Of a DNA stretch of 64,000 bases, positions 1-8,265 are shown piece after piece. Each line of letters starts with the position of its first letter. The stretch's first letter is position 1. Origin of the DNA: CAVRZJ01 sp964594125 (lineage in GTDB: Bacteria > Acidobacteriota > Thermoanaerobaculia > Thermoanaerobaculales > Thermoanaerobaculaceae); NCBI GenBank assembly GCA_964594125.1, contig CAZQLL010000003.1:1-64000 (forward strand). Direction: 5' to 3'. The position numbers and the translations under genes were made by a program. The notes below the pieces were generated by a model, which saw only the letters and a program-made list of their open reading frames with translations, searched no databases and was not told where the DNA came from.

Positions 1-31
1 AGCACCAGCAGCAACAAAGTTAGCGCATATG

Positions 32-111
32 GGTCTCGCGACCTCCCCTCGGCGCCGAACTGAATTCGGCGCCTTCACCCCACCGCGCCGGCGGCCCTCC
101 CGGGCCGCCGG
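32..111. repeat. Triple-hairpin intergenic element, copy A
   Basis: The element shows a weak hairpin at 32-43, a 9-bp stem (51-59 with 65-73) closing the 5-base loop CTGAA, then TTCACC, then a 10-bp stem (88-97 with 102-111) closing TCCC. The same architecture recurs at 16624-16710 and 27232-27305 with different stem sequences. It lies just downstream of the DAHP synthase fusion gene. Function is unknown. Confidence 0.75.
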
Positions 112-167
112 GGCGCTGCCGCTCGCGAGAATCTGCTCGCGCCGCGACGACTTCCGGAAGTAGTAGG

Positions 168-2258
168 TCAGGGGGAAGCGAGCAGCTCGGACATGAGGTC
201 GGCGAACATCGGGAAGGTGAGCGCCTGCGGGCCGTCGGACAGGGCGACCGCCGGGTCGGGGTGGATCTCCACCATGATCCCCTGCGCCCCGACCGCCTTC
301 GCGCCGCGCGCCATCGGCGGCACCAGCGCCCGCTCGCCGGCGGCGTGCGACGGGTCGACGAACACCGGCAGGTGCGTGCGCGCGCGCAGCACCGGGATCG
401 CCGACAGGTCGAGCGTGTTGCGCGTCGCCGTCTCGAACGTGCGGATGCCGCGCTCGCACAGGATCACCTGGTGGTTGCCGTGCGCCAGGATGTACTCCGC
501 CGCCTGCAGCAGCTCGTCGAGCGACGCCATCATGCCGCGCTTGAGCAGCACCGGCCGCGGTACCCGCCCGACCTCCCGCAGCAGCGGGAAGTTCTGCATA
601 TTGCGGGCGCCGATCTGCAGCACGTCGCTGACCCGTGCCACCCCCTCGACGTCGGCGGGCGACAGCACCTCGGTGACGATCGGCAGCCCGTACGCCCGCC
701 CCGCCTCGGCGAGCAGCTCGAGCCCCTCCCACCCCAGCCCCTGAAAGCTGTACGGCGACGAGCGCGGCTTGAAGCAGCCCCCGCGCAGCAGGCGGCCGCC
801 GTGCTCGCGCACCGCCTGCGCCGCGGCCATGATCTGCTCGCGCGACTCCACCGCGCACGGACCGGCGATCACGACCAAGGCGTCGCCGCCGAGGCGGACG
901 CCCTTCACCTCGATCACCGTGTCCTCGCGCTTGTGGTCGCGCGAGACCAGCCGGTACCCCTTCTTCTCCGCGGCGCGCGGCGCGGACGGCGGGGGCTCAG
1001 GCGCGGCCGCGTCGCGCTCGGTGACCGCGGCGAGCCGCGGCCGCGCCAGCTTCGCAGCGGCGGGCTCGGTCGGCGGCAGGTCCTGCGAAGGGTAGCTGCC
1101 GAGCACCTTGAGGAAGCGCGTCGAGCGCGTCAGCTCGTCGAGCGCCCGCTGCACCCGCTCCTCGGCGACGTTGCCCTCGAAGTCGAGGTAGAACATCTCC
1201 TCCCAGGGGTTGCCGAGGATCGGCCGCGACTCCAGCTTGGTGAGGTTGATCCCTGCCTCGCGGAACACCAGCAGCGCCTCGACCAGTGCGCCCGGCTTCT
1301 GCGCCGTCGCCATCACCAGCGACGTCTTGCACGGGATGCGCCCGTCCACCGCCCGCGGCGCCCGCGCGGCCACCAGGAAGCGGGTGAAGTTCTCGCGCTG
1401 GTTGGCGATCCCCTTGCGCAGCACCGCCAGGCCGTACATCGCCGCCGCCTGCTCGCTGGCGATCGCCGCCTGCGCCGGGTCGCCGTCGTCGCGCACCTTG
1501 GCGACCGCCTCGGCGGTGTCGTTGTAGTACTCGACCTTGCACCCCGGCAGCGAGGCGAGAAACGTGCCGCACTGCGCCACCGCCTGCGGGTGCGAGTAGA
1601 TCCTCCGGATCGAAGACAGCGGCACGTCGCTCATCGCCACCAGGCAGTGCTCGACGCGCAGCTTCACCTCGCCGACGATCGCCAGGCGCGTGTGCAGCAG
1701 CAGGTCGTACACCTCGTTGATCCCGCCCGAGGTGGTGTTCTCGATCGGCAGCATCGCGAGGTCGGCGCGGCCCGCCTCGACGCTCTCGATCGCGGCCGCG
1801 AACGTCGGGCACTCGACGAACGCCAGCCGGTCGGCGCGGTCGGCGAGGTGCTGGCGCGCCGCCAGGTACGAGTACGCGCCGGCGATCCCCTGGAACGCCA
1901 CCCGCACCGCCTCCGGCTCGCCGCCGTCGTCGTTCGCCCGCCGCTGCAGCACGAGCTGCTGCTGCCGCAGCGAGTCGGCGATCACCTCGTGGAACACCTG
2001 GGTGACGACGTGGGCGTCGAGGCCGAGCTCCCGCCCTGCCTGGATCAGCTCGACGAGCAGCGTCTCCTCGCGCCCCTGGTCGCGCACCGCCACGCCCGTC
2101 GCGTCCTTGACGCCGACGATCTCCACCGCCAGCTTCCGTCGCTCGGCGAGCAGCCGGAGGATCTCGCCGTCCAGGTGCGTGACGCTCTCGCGCAGCACGG
2201 CCAAGGCCCGCCCGGTCGGCGCCCCGGCCTTCCGCCGTGTGCTTTTCTTCTCGGCCAC
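168..2258 (-). CDS. pheA: Chorismate mutase / prephenate dehydratase / DAHP synthase triple fusion
   Basis: This 696-residue cytoplasmic enzyme joins the first step of the shikimate pathway to the two steps leading to phenylpyruvate. Residues about 15-105 are an AroQ-type chorismate mutase (LLAERRKLAVE, VRDQGREETLL). About 115-300 is prephenate dehydratase (FQGIAGAYSYLA, IENTTSGGINEVYDLL). About 310-385 is an ACT regulatory domain (ESRPILGNPWEEMFYLDF). After an Ala/Pro linker, about 435-690 is a class I-beta DAHP synthase (AGPCAVES, FKPRSSPYSFQG, LLKRGM, DPSHAAGER). The GTG at 2258 is preferred because AGGAG lies 8 bases upstream; an in-frame GTG at 2273 would add five residues. CM-PDT and CM-DAHPS fusions are known separately; all three together is unusual. 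The ACT domain suggests phenylalanine could control pathway entry as well as the branch point. Confidence 0.93.
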   Translation of the reverse strand: MAEKKSTRRKAGAPTGRALAVLRESVTHLDGEILRLLAERRKLAVEIVGVKDATGVAVRDQGREETLLVELIQAGRELGLDAHVVTQVFHEVIADSLRQQQLVLQRRANDDGGEPEAVRVAFQGIAGAYSYLAARQHLADRADRLAFVECPTFAAAIESVEAGRADLAMLPIENTTSGGINEVYDLLLHTRLAIVGEVKLRVEHCLVAMSDVPLSSIRRIYSHPQAVAQCGTFLASLPGCKVEYYNDTAEAVAKVRDDGDPAQAAIASEQAAAMYGLAVLRKGIANQRENFTRFLVAARAPRAVDGRIPCKTSLVMATAQKPGALVEALLVFREAGINLTKLESRPILGNPWEEMFYLDFEGNVAEERVQRALDELTRSTRFLKVLGSYPSQDLPPTEPAAAKLARPRLAAVTERDAAAPEPPPSAPRAAEKKGYRLVSRDHKREDTVIEVKGVRLGGDALVVIAGPCAVESREQIMAAAQAVREHGGRLLRGGCFKPRSSPYSFQGLGWEGLELLAEAGRAYGLPIVTEVLSPADVEGVARVSDVLQIGARNMQNFPLLREVGRVPRPVLLKRGMMASLDELLQAAEYILAHGNHQVILCERGIRTFETATRNTLDLSAIPVLRARTHLPVFVDPSHAAGERALVPPMARGAKAVGAQGIMVEIHPDPAVALSDGPQALTFPMFADLMSELLASP

Positions 2259-2469
2259 CGCCGCTCTCCTCACGCCGCCGGGAACCCGGTGACACCCTCG
2301 TCAATTCCTGGCCCCCGCTGGCGAGCGAGGGAGCCTATCACAGCCGTCCGGATCCAGCCGTGGGCCGCGAGCAGCCTGCCGTGACCTGGCCTTTGGCCGC
2401 CCCGCGCATGGCGCTGGTGCACAAGGAGATTCGCTGGAACACCGGCAGCGCATCTGTCCCTCCATCCAT

Positions 2470-2488
2470 CACGATCGTCACGATCGTG
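2470..2488. promoter_or_regulatory. 19-bp palindrome, possible operator
   Basis: CACGATCGT-C-ACGATCGTG is a perfect 9+9 inverted repeat about 70 bases before the start at 2556. It could bind a dimeric repressor controlling the small gene pair downstream. This is inferred from position only. Confidence 0.4.
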
Positions 2489-2542
2489 GCGCCTCGCGCT
2501 GAGATCGATGGAGTCGGCACCGTCGCGTTCCGTCCGAGGGTC

Positions 2543-2548
2543 TACAAT
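2543..2548 (+). promoter_or_regulatory. -10-like box TACAAT for a leaderless start
   Basis: TACAAT ends 7 bases before the ATG at 2556, the spacing expected if transcription begins at or next to the start codon. No Shine-Dalgarno sequence precedes that ATG, and no clear -35 box is visible. Confidence 0.4.
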
Positions 2549-2555
2549 TGCATCG

Positions 2556-2831
2556 ATGGAGTTGGATCGGCTTCCGGGAGGCGATCTGGTCGCCAAGGGC
2601 CTCGACGACGTGCGCCACGGCGTCGAGTCGGTCGAGGCGCTGCTGGTGAGCATCGGCGCCGAGCGCCTGCGCGCGGTGGGTATTGACCTGCCGAGGCGCC
2701 AGGTCGGGTTTCCTGAGGACCGGCTCTACGATCTGCTCGCCGTCGAGGATTCCGACTCCGCCCACGGGCGCTACAACGCCCTCGTGAGGCGACTTGTCAG
2801 CTTCGAGCGCGCCGCCGAGTCCGTCCGTTGA
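2556..2831 (+). CDS. Small protein, first gene of a nucleotidyltransferase-linked pair
   Basis: This protein of 91 residues has no domain I can name. It is acidic and helical in look (LVAKGLDDVRHGVESVEALL) with no membrane segment. Its TGA overlaps the ATG of the following nucleotidyltransferase-like gene by one base (TGATG), so the two are almost certainly translated together. A small protein coupled to a DUF6036/AbiEii-like protein resembles toxin-antitoxin or AbiE-like organisation, but I see no recognisable antitoxin DNA-binding motif. The start was chosen at the ATG just behind a -10-like box; an in-frame ATG at 2508 would add 16 residues unlike the rest of the protein. Confidence 0.6.
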   Translation: MELDRLPGGDLVAKGLDDVRHGVESVEALLVSIGAERLRAVGIDLPRRQVGFPEDRLYDLLAVEDSDSAHGRYNALVRRLVSFERAAESVR

Positions 2832-3364
2832 TGCGCGAGCCGGCCAACGCTGAACGACTCGAGCGGTTCATGAAGGCGCTCGCTGCCGAGGCGGTGGAGG
2901 ACGCCAGTGTGTTCCTCACCGGCGGCGCCACGGCCGTTCTGCTCGGTTGGCGCGACACGACGATTGATGCGGACCTTGTCATCGTTCCCGACAGCGATCG
3001 GCTGTGCCGCGCACTCCCTCGACTGAAGGAAGAGCTGCACATCAACGTCGAAATCGCCTCGCCGGCCCACTTCATCCCCGAGCTTACCGGCTGGCGGGAA
3101 CGCAGCCTGTTCATCGCGCGCAAGGGTCACGTGAGCTTCTACCACTATGACCCGTACTCCCAGACCCTGTCCAAGATCGAGCGCGCACACACGAAGGACC
3201 TCGCGGACGTCGCACAGTTCCTGCGCCGTGGTCTCGTGGAGCCGGCCCGACTGCGCGAGCTGTTCGCGGCGATGGAGCCGCACCTGTATCGCTACCCGGC
3301 CATCGACCCGCCGTCGTTCCGCCGCCGCCTCGACGCGGTCCTCGGGGCCCACGCCGGCGCGTAG
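2831..3364 (+). CDS. DUF6036 / nucleotidyltransferase-fold protein
   Basis: This 177-residue protein has, at about residues 28-48, the pattern GGATAVLLGWRDTTIDADLV. It matches the glycine-rich turn plus DxD metal motif of MNT/AbiEii-type nucleotidyltransferases and of the DUF6036 family. The rest (SKIERAHTKDLADVAQFL, common in these families) fits a helical C-terminal half. Family members are often the second gene of small two-gene modules, and here the gene overlaps its upstream partner by one base. A toxin or tRNA-modifying nucleotidyltransferase role is possible but unproven. The fold assignment is fairly safe; the function is not. Confidence 0.75.
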   Translation: MREPANAERLERFMKALAAEAVEDASVFLTGGATAVLLGWRDTTIDADLVIVPDSDRLCRALPRLKEELHINVEIASPAHFIPELTGWRERSLFIARKGHVSFYHYDPYSQTLSKIERAHTKDLADVAQFLRRGLVEPARLRELFAAMEPHLYRYPAIDPPSFRRRLDAVLGAHAGA

Positions 3365-3683
3365 CGGCCGCCAGGCAGCACAGACCGCCGCCGTTCGCCA
3401 GGCAGGAATGCCACCGTGGCGCTTTTCTCATTAGCGCCACCTGTGCACCCGGCCCCTGGCCATGCCCACGGCAGGAGCTCAAAGCGGCGCCCCTGGCGAC
3501 GACGCGTCGTCATAAGCGACCTGCTCCTCTCACGATCTCCACTCAAGAGCAGGCCTTACGCCGGAGCCGACCTCCAGGTGCAGGGGTGCCAAGAGCGACG
3601 GGCCCGGCACCGAGACGGCACCGAGACGAGGGCGTTCCTCCCTCTATTCATGGCAGCATCGCCAACTCGTGCAGAATGGGCGC
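3365..3683. other. Intergenic region with one hairpin
   Basis: No gene is supported here. At 3416-3440 an 8-bp stem (GTGGCGCT with AGCGCCAC) closes a 9-base loop, and at 3498-3511 there is the 14-base palindrome GACGACGCGTCGTC. Neither is followed by a T-run, so I do not call a terminator. Confidence 0.6.
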
Positions 3684-4160
3684 ATGGCCGGCTCGACGCA
3701 CTCAGCGCACGTGGTGTTGGTGCACCCGGAGATCCACTGGAACGCCGGCAACGCCGGGCGGACGTGCCTGGCGGCCGGCGCGCAGCTCCACCTCGTGCGG
3801 CCGCTCGGCTTCTCGCTCGACGAGCGCGAGGTGCGGCGCGCCGGCCTCGACTACTGGGAGCGCGTCGACCCGGTGGTGTGGCAGGACTGGAGCGACCTCG
3901 AGCGGGCGCTCCCCGACCTCGGCGAGCCGTTCCTCTTCAGCGCCGAGGCACCGCGCATCCTGTGGGACGTGACGTTCCCCCCTCGCCCCGTCCTCATCTT
4001 CGGCCGCGAGAGCGTCGGCCTGCCGCCCGAGATCCGCGCGCGCCGCGCCGACCGCCTCGTCCGCATCCCGATGCTCGAGGCGAGCGTGCGCTCGCTCAAC
4101 CTCTCGACCTCGGTCGCCATCGCACTCTTCGAGGTGCTGCGCCAGAACCGAGCCGCCTGA
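3684..4160 (+). CDS. trmL: tRNA (cytidine(34)-2'-O)-methyltransferase TrmL
   Basis: This 158-residue SPOUT-class methyltransferase is predicted to 2'-O-methylate the wobble nucleotide of certain tRNA-Leu species using S-adenosylmethionine. The N-terminal HPEIHWNAGNAGRTCLA is the TrmL/TrmH signature. The knotted C-terminal half carries the SAM-binding motifs LIFGRESVGLPPEI and IPMLEASVRSLNLSTSVAIA. Length agrees with the minimal single-domain TrmL family. The ATG at 3684 begins the first conserved segment after a short polar tail; an in-frame ATG at 3669 would add five residues. It stands alone, between an intergenic stretch and a convergent gene. Confidence 0.92.
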   Translation: MAGSTHSAHVVLVHPEIHWNAGNAGRTCLAAGAQLHLVRPLGFSLDEREVRRAGLDYWERVDPVVWQDWSDLERALPDLGEPFLFSAEAPRILWDVTFPPRPVLIFGRESVGLPPEIRARRADRLVRIPMLEASVRSLNLSTSVAIALFEVLRQNRAA

Positions 4161-4185
4161 TCACGCGGCTGAGCCCTCAGAACCC

Positions 4186-5052
4186 TCACTCCTCCGTCTT
4201 GGGAGGCACTGCGGTCAGGACGATGCTCTCCTCCGCGCCGATCGACATCGTGAGCTGACCCGGGTACGGACCACTCTGCACCCCTTGGAGGGCGCGCTCC
4301 CGCACCTCTGGAAGCGGAATCCGCGGCGACTGCTGGTCGAAGGAGTACAGCTCGCCTTCGGCAGCGAAAGGAAGCCACGGAACGAAGAGGAAGCCCCGGC
4401 CGCCGGCGCCGGAAAGCAGAACGCAGGGACGAAGGTGGAAACACCGACCGTCTTCCATGAGGGTGTAGATGTACCGCGGCCGCTGCGCCCCGACACCGAA
4501 CCGCCCCGCAACCGACGCAATCACCGACTCGGGCCGCGGGACCTGGCGTCTCCATTTCTCCACGACATCGCTCGGCAGCCCTGACGAGAAGTCCCATGTC
4601 GTGAGGGAGCCCTTCTGGTTGACCTCCATCCGGGCGACCTCCTCGCGGTGAGCGGGCTCCAAAATACGAACGATGTAGAAGAAGCTCTCCTCACGCATCG
4701 GGAGGCATCGGCCCTCGGTCCAATTTTCGACCGTGAGGACCTCCATCTCGAACGTGTCGGCACGAATGAGGCCGTAGAGCTGCCGTTCGCGCTCCATCCT
4801 CGGTGGGCGCCCGTGCTCCCCGCCGTGCATCCTCATGTAGTCGAATCGGATGTTCTCGCGAATCTGCTTATCGCTCGTGGGGTACGGGAAGGGCACGTAC
4901 CCCGGCTGGTTGGACCGTAGCGCCACGAGCTTCTCGCGATGCTCCCGCCATTGCTTGGCGAACCGCGCGCTGCAGTCCGGCGGCTCCTGCGCGACAGCCG
5001 AGAACGACAAGAGGATCATCGCGCACGCGCACCTCGTCGGCTTTGAGCCCAT
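4186..5052 (-). CDS. Exported hypothetical protein
   Basis: This 288-residue protein begins with a short signal-peptide-like segment (positively charged start, then CACAMILLSFSAVAQ). The mature part starts near residue 23 with a Cys-containing region (PPDCSARF). I recognise no family. It is mixed alpha/beta in look, with several aromatic beta-rich stretches (RPRYIYTLMEDGRCFHLRP). AGGAGG lies 6 bases before the ATG, so the start is well supported. It lies 19 bases after the C39-like peptidase gene on the same strand, so the two are probably cotranscribed. It might be a substrate, inhibitor or partner of that peptidase. GC content looks lower than in neighbouring metabolic genes by eye. Confidence 0.7.
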   Translation of the reverse strand: MGSKPTRCACAMILLSFSAVAQEPPDCSARFAKQWREHREKLVALRSNQPGYVPFPYPTSDKQIRENIRFDYMRMHGGEHGRPPRMERERQLYGLIRADTFEMEVLTVENWTEGRCLPMREESFFYIVRILEPAHREEVARMEVNQKGSLTTWDFSSGLPSDVVEKWRRQVPRPESVIASVAGRFGVGAQRPRYIYTLMEDGRCFHLRPCVLLSGAGGRGFLFVPWLPFAAEGELYSFDQQSPRIPLPEVRERALQGVQSGPYPGQLTMSIGAEESIVLTAVPPKTEE

Positions 5053-5071
5053 GGTTGCCTCCTGGTGACCC

Positions 5072-5797
5072 TCAGTCCTGATACTCGATGCAAGGGGCGC
5101 AGTCGTCGTCCCAGATGCTCATGCTCCCGCCATACAAGCCGAGATAGTAGTATGCGTTGGCCACGGCGCCGGACCTCACGACCTGCTGGAGCGTACCCGA
5201 TGAGGTATCCGCCGGCACGAACATACCCGAATAGGGGTCGATCCACGCCGCAGCGGAGACAGGCCAGTCGCCCGTGGAGTGCAGTGGGTCGTGGATAAGC
5301 AGCGTATCCCACCAGTAGTGACCCGTGGAATCCGAGTGGAACTCGCCGCCGTCAATGAGCACGGCATGAAGGCCGCCACTCGTTATCGCGACGACCGGCC
5401 AGCCGCCATCGATCGACGTGATCTGCTTGGCGATCTCCTCGTCGAGATTGGATACGCTATTCCGGCTGACAATGGCATCGCTCGTACACGTCAAGTTGTT
5501 GACCCCGTACGCGATGTCATCTACGCGCACGCCAGCCAGGCCACCCAGGTACAGGTAGATCTCCGCCTGCGTGAGGTTGTTCGGCCACCCGCAATAGAGT
5601 CGCCACATCTGCACGCATGCGGCGCTGCACAACGCGAAGCCCTCCTGCTGTCGGAACGGTACGCCGAGGCTGAGTGAGTCCCAGTCATCCGGGCCAATCG
5701 TGATGCTGCACGCAACCAGGACGACGACGGCGAGCCCTGCGGCGCCAGCAGCGCGAACAGATCGTGTTGAGGTCAAGCTCATGGGTTTCACCCTCAT
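5072..5797 (-). CDS. C39-like cysteine peptidase lipoprotein
   Basis: This protein of 241 residues has a hydrophobic leader ending in VVLVACS, a lipobox whose cysteine would be lipidated. The mature part begins with VPFRQQEGFALCSAACVQMW. There the Gln and Cys fit the oxyanion and nucleophile positions of papain-like C39/C39_2 peptidases. Further on, GGLHAVLIDGG provides the expected histidine, followed by LLIHDP with the Asp/Asn position. It is predicted to be an anchored periplasmic or outer-membrane peptidase. The ATG at 5797 is preceded by GGAGG at 6 bases; upstream in-frame ATGs lack such a site. It is the first gene of a two-gene unit. Confidence 0.7.
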   Translation of the reverse strand: MRVKPMSLTSTRSVRAAGAAGLAVVVLVACSITIGPDDWDSLSLGVPFRQQEGFALCSAACVQMWRLYCGWPNNLTQAEIYLYLGGLAGVRVDDIAYGVNNLTCTSDAIVSRNSVSNLDEEIAKQITSIDGGWPVVAITSGGLHAVLIDGGEFHSDSTGHYWWDTLLIHDPLHSTGDWPVSAAAWIDPYSGMFVPADTSSGTLQQVVRSGAVANAYYYLGLYGGSMSIWDDDCAPCIEYQD

Positions 5798-6185
5798 GGT
5801 CTGCCTCCAATGCGTACGCTGCGACACAGACTAGCCGCGGGGGGGGGCTTGTCAAGAGGGTGGCGCTCCGGCAGAGCCTGTCGCAGATCTCCGACAGCCG
5901 ATGCGAACATCAGACCCGGCAACCTCGCCGCCTGCGACCGCCACGCCTACGGTGGATTGCTGGTAGAGCATCCGACAGGCTGAGCCGGGAGAGGCGCGTC
6001 GGCGGATCGCCCGGATCCTGTGCACAACGAGGACCGGGATCTCCCTGCACTCTGTCCAGCGCGTGGCCTGGTCCAGCTTCGTCGCGCGCGAGCACAGGGC
6101 TCGGAGGTCGCCAATCGGCGTGGGGATCGCGCTCAGCGAGCTGCTGCCAACTGCCAACGGTCAACTGTCGACGGTCAAACGTGTT
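5798..6185. other. Intergenic region, no gene seen
   Basis: About 390 bases between the C39-like gene and the ABC ATPase. It contains a nine-G run near 5839-5847 and the short direct repeat CAACTG/CCAACGGTCAACTGTC near 6147-6178. I found no convincing coding frame, terminator or RNA. Confidence 0.5.
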
Positions 6186-6914
6186 CTATGCCGCCTCCTC
6201 CACGACGCGGCCGTCCTGCACCTGGACGATGCGGCGGGTGCGGGCGGCGATCGCGGGGTCGTGGGTGATCAGCACCAGCGTGTGACCCTTCTGCCACAGC
6301 TCGTCGAACAGGTGAATGATGTCCCTGCCCGACGTGGTGTCGAGGTTGCCGGTGGGCTCGTCGGCGAGGATGATGTCGGGCTCGCACGCGAGGGCGCGGG
6401 CGATCGCGACGCGCTGCATCTGCCCGCCCGAGAGCTCGGTCGGCTTGTGGCGCATGCGGTCGGCGAGGCCGACCTGCTCGAACAGGTGCTCGACCCGCTC
6501 GCGGCGCTCGCGCGTCGAGCGGCCGGCGAACAGCAGCGGCATCTCGACGTTCTCGAACGAGGTGAGCTGCGGCAGCAGGTTGAAGTTCTGGAAGACGAAG
6601 CCGATGCGGCGGTTGCGGATCTCCGCGAGGCGGTCGACGGTGAGCGCGCCGACCTCCTCGCCCTTGAGCCGGTAGGAGCCCTCGGAAGGCGTGTCGAGGC
6701 AGCCGACGATGTTCATCAGTGTCGACTTGCCGGAGCCGGACGGGCCGACGATGGCGATCATCTCGCCGCCGGCCACGGTCAGGTCGACGCCGCGCAGCGC
6801 CTCGACCTTGATCGCGCCGGTGTCGTACACCTTGCGGATCCCCTTCAGCTCGATCAGCGCGCCGTTGCCCGCCTTCTCGTCGCCGTTCTTCCCGTTCTTC
6901 CCGTTACCGAACAT
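6186..6914 (-). CDS. ABC transporter ATP-binding protein, MacB/LolD type
   Basis: This 242-residue ATPase powers the efflux or lipoprotein-type ABC complex encoded just upstream. Walker A (GPSGSGKSTLMN), Q-loop (FVFQNFNLLPQL), signature (LSGGQMQRVAIARAL), Walker B (IILADEPTGNLD) and H-loop (LITHDP) are all intact. The LTS/NLLPQLTSFENVEMPL region is typical of the MacB/LolD/FtsE branch, which pairs with mechanotransmission permeases. The ATG at 6914 begins a Gly/Lys/Asn-rich tail; the upstream ATG at 6929 seems less likely. It is the last gene of the adaptor-permease-permease-ATPase operon, separated from the permease by a repeat-bearing gap of about 95 bases. Confidence 0.93.
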   Translation of the reverse strand: MFGNGKNGKNGDEKAGNGALIELKGIRKVYDTGAIKVEALRGVDLTVAGGEMIAIVGPSGSGKSTLMNIVGCLDTPSEGSYRLKGEEVGALTVDRLAEIRNRRIGFVFQNFNLLPQLTSFENVEMPLLFAGRSTRERRERVEHLFEQVGLADRMRHKPTELSGGQMQRVAIARALACEPDIILADEPTGNLDTTSGRDIIHLFDELWQKGHTLVLITHDPAIAARTRRIVQVQDGRVVEEAA

Positions 6915-6938
6915 GTCGCGCCCCCGCACTCTCGATCA

Positions 6939-7005
6939 GGGCGGAGACAAGCTCCGCCCCTACCCCGCCTGTTTCTCGGGCCACGGGCCACGGGCCACGG
7001 GCCAC
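6939..7005. repeat. Hairpin plus four GGGCCAC tandem units
   Basis: GGGCGGA (6939-6945) pairs with TCCGCCC (6953-6959) across a 7-base loop. It is followed by four perfect tandem copies of GGGCCAC (6978-7005). Both lie inside the ABC operon between permease and ATPase, where they could affect mRNA stability or relative expression. Confidence 0.7.
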
Positions 7006-7009
7006 GCTT

Positions 7010-8263
7010 CTACTCATATCGCAGAGCCTCCGCCGGGTGCACCGACACCGCGCGCCGCGACGGGAAGTAGCCGGCGAGCAGCCCGAGCGTCCCGAGCAGC
7101 GCCACCGTGGTGAGCGCCACCGTCAGCGAGAACATCGGCGCACCGAGGAACTTCATCGCGTCGCTCTGCACCTTCGACTGCACGTAGGCCAGCGCTTGGA
7201 CGATCGCAAAACCGACCGTGATGCCGATGGCGCCGCCCAGGAACGTGAGGAACGTCGCCTCGACGACCAGCGACCCCATGATGTAGATCCGCTTTGCGCC
7301 GATCGCCATCTGGATGGCGATCTCGCGGGTGCGGTGCTTGACCACCGCGTACATGATGTTGGCGACGCCGACGCCGCCGATCAGCAGCGTCAGGCCGCCG
7401 ATGATGCCGAGGAAGATCTCGATCCCGATCATGATGTTGCGGCCGGTCGTCTGAGTCTTCACGGTGTCCCAGACGTACATCGCCCGCTCGTCCTCCGGGT
7501 CGAACGTGTACTTCGCCCCGAGCACCTCGTTGAATCGCACTTTCGCCACGCCCATGAGGCCGGGCTCGTCGACCTTGAACACGAGGTTCGACAGGTAGCG
7601 GCGGCCGTACATCGCCTGGTACGTGGTCAGCGGGATGACGGCGTGGTTTGAGTCGGGGCCGCCGTACATCCCCATCTGCTTCTTCGTCTGCATGACGCCG
7701 ACGACGACGAACGGGCTCTGGCTCACGAGCACCGTCTCGCCGACCGGCTCGTGGTCGCCGAACAGGTCCTTCGCCAGCTCGTCGCCGAGGAAGATGACCC
7801 GGCGCTTGGCCCGCATGTCCTGCTCGTTGAGAAAGCGGCCGCCCGGGCGCGGGCGGTGGTTGCGCAGCTCGCCGTACGCCACGTGGACGCCGAGGAGCTG
7901 CTTGTTGAGGCTGGTCCGACCCCATACGAGCTGCTGGCTGGTGCGCATCTCGCCGGTGGCGCCGGTGATCTCCTCGATCGCCGTGTCGATCAGCTCGACG
8001 TCCTCGGGCACCAGGCGGACGTCGCGGCCGGGCGGAAAGCCGGCGAACGGCCTGCTGGTCTCGCCCGGCCAGATCACCGCGATGCCGCTGCCGAGCCCGG
8101 CCCACCCCTCGGTCATGCTGCGCTTGAGCCCCTCGCCGAACGACAGCAGCAGCACGATCGAGATCGTCCCCCAGGCGATCGCCGCCACGGTCATCGTCAT
8201 CCGCCTGCGCTGGATCCTTGCCGCGCTGCGGAACAGCTTCGCGATCACGACGATCGTGTGCAT
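7010..8263 (-). CDS. MacB-family ABC transporter permease (first paralog)
   Basis: This 417-residue inner-membrane permease has the FtsX/MacB layout. One N-terminal membrane helix (MTVAAIAWGTISIVLLLSFG) is followed by a large periplasmic MacB_PCD domain (about residues 45-280). Three C-terminal helices follow, with the conserved GGVGVANIMYAVVKHRTREIA segment. It starts three bases beyond the stop of the second permease gene, so the two are translationally linked and probably form a heterodimer. The end, ALRYE, is typical of MacB permeases. The substrate is unknown; macrolide-type efflux, lipoprotein or peptide export are all possible. Confidence 0.9.
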   Translation of the reverse strand: MHTIVVIAKLFRSAARIQRRRMTMTVAAIAWGTISIVLLLSFGEGLKRSMTEGWAGLGSGIAVIWPGETSRPFAGFPPGRDVRLVPEDVELIDTAIEEITGATGEMRTSQQLVWGRTSLNKQLLGVHVAYGELRNHRPRPGGRFLNEQDMRAKRRVIFLGDELAKDLFGDHEPVGETVLVSQSPFVVVGVMQTKKQMGMYGGPDSNHAVIPLTTYQAMYGRRYLSNLVFKVDEPGLMGVAKVRFNEVLGAKYTFDPEDERAMYVWDTVKTQTTGRNIMIGIEIFLGIIGGLTLLIGGVGVANIMYAVVKHRTREIAIQMAIGAKRIYIMGSLVVEATFLTFLGGAIGITVGFAIVQALAYVQSKVQSDAMKFLGAPMFSLTVALTTVALLGTLGLLAGYFPSRRAVSVHPAEALRYE

Positions 8264-8265
8264 CG

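Noticed and set aside
2831..3364. Full AbiE abortive-infection system
   Set aside because: The partner gene is too small and lacks the AbiEi winged-helix pattern; only the nucleotidyltransferase fold is supported.
6978..7005. CRISPR-like array
   Set aside because: The four GGGCCAC units are direct 7-bp tandems with no spacers. No CRISPR array was seen anywhere in the window.
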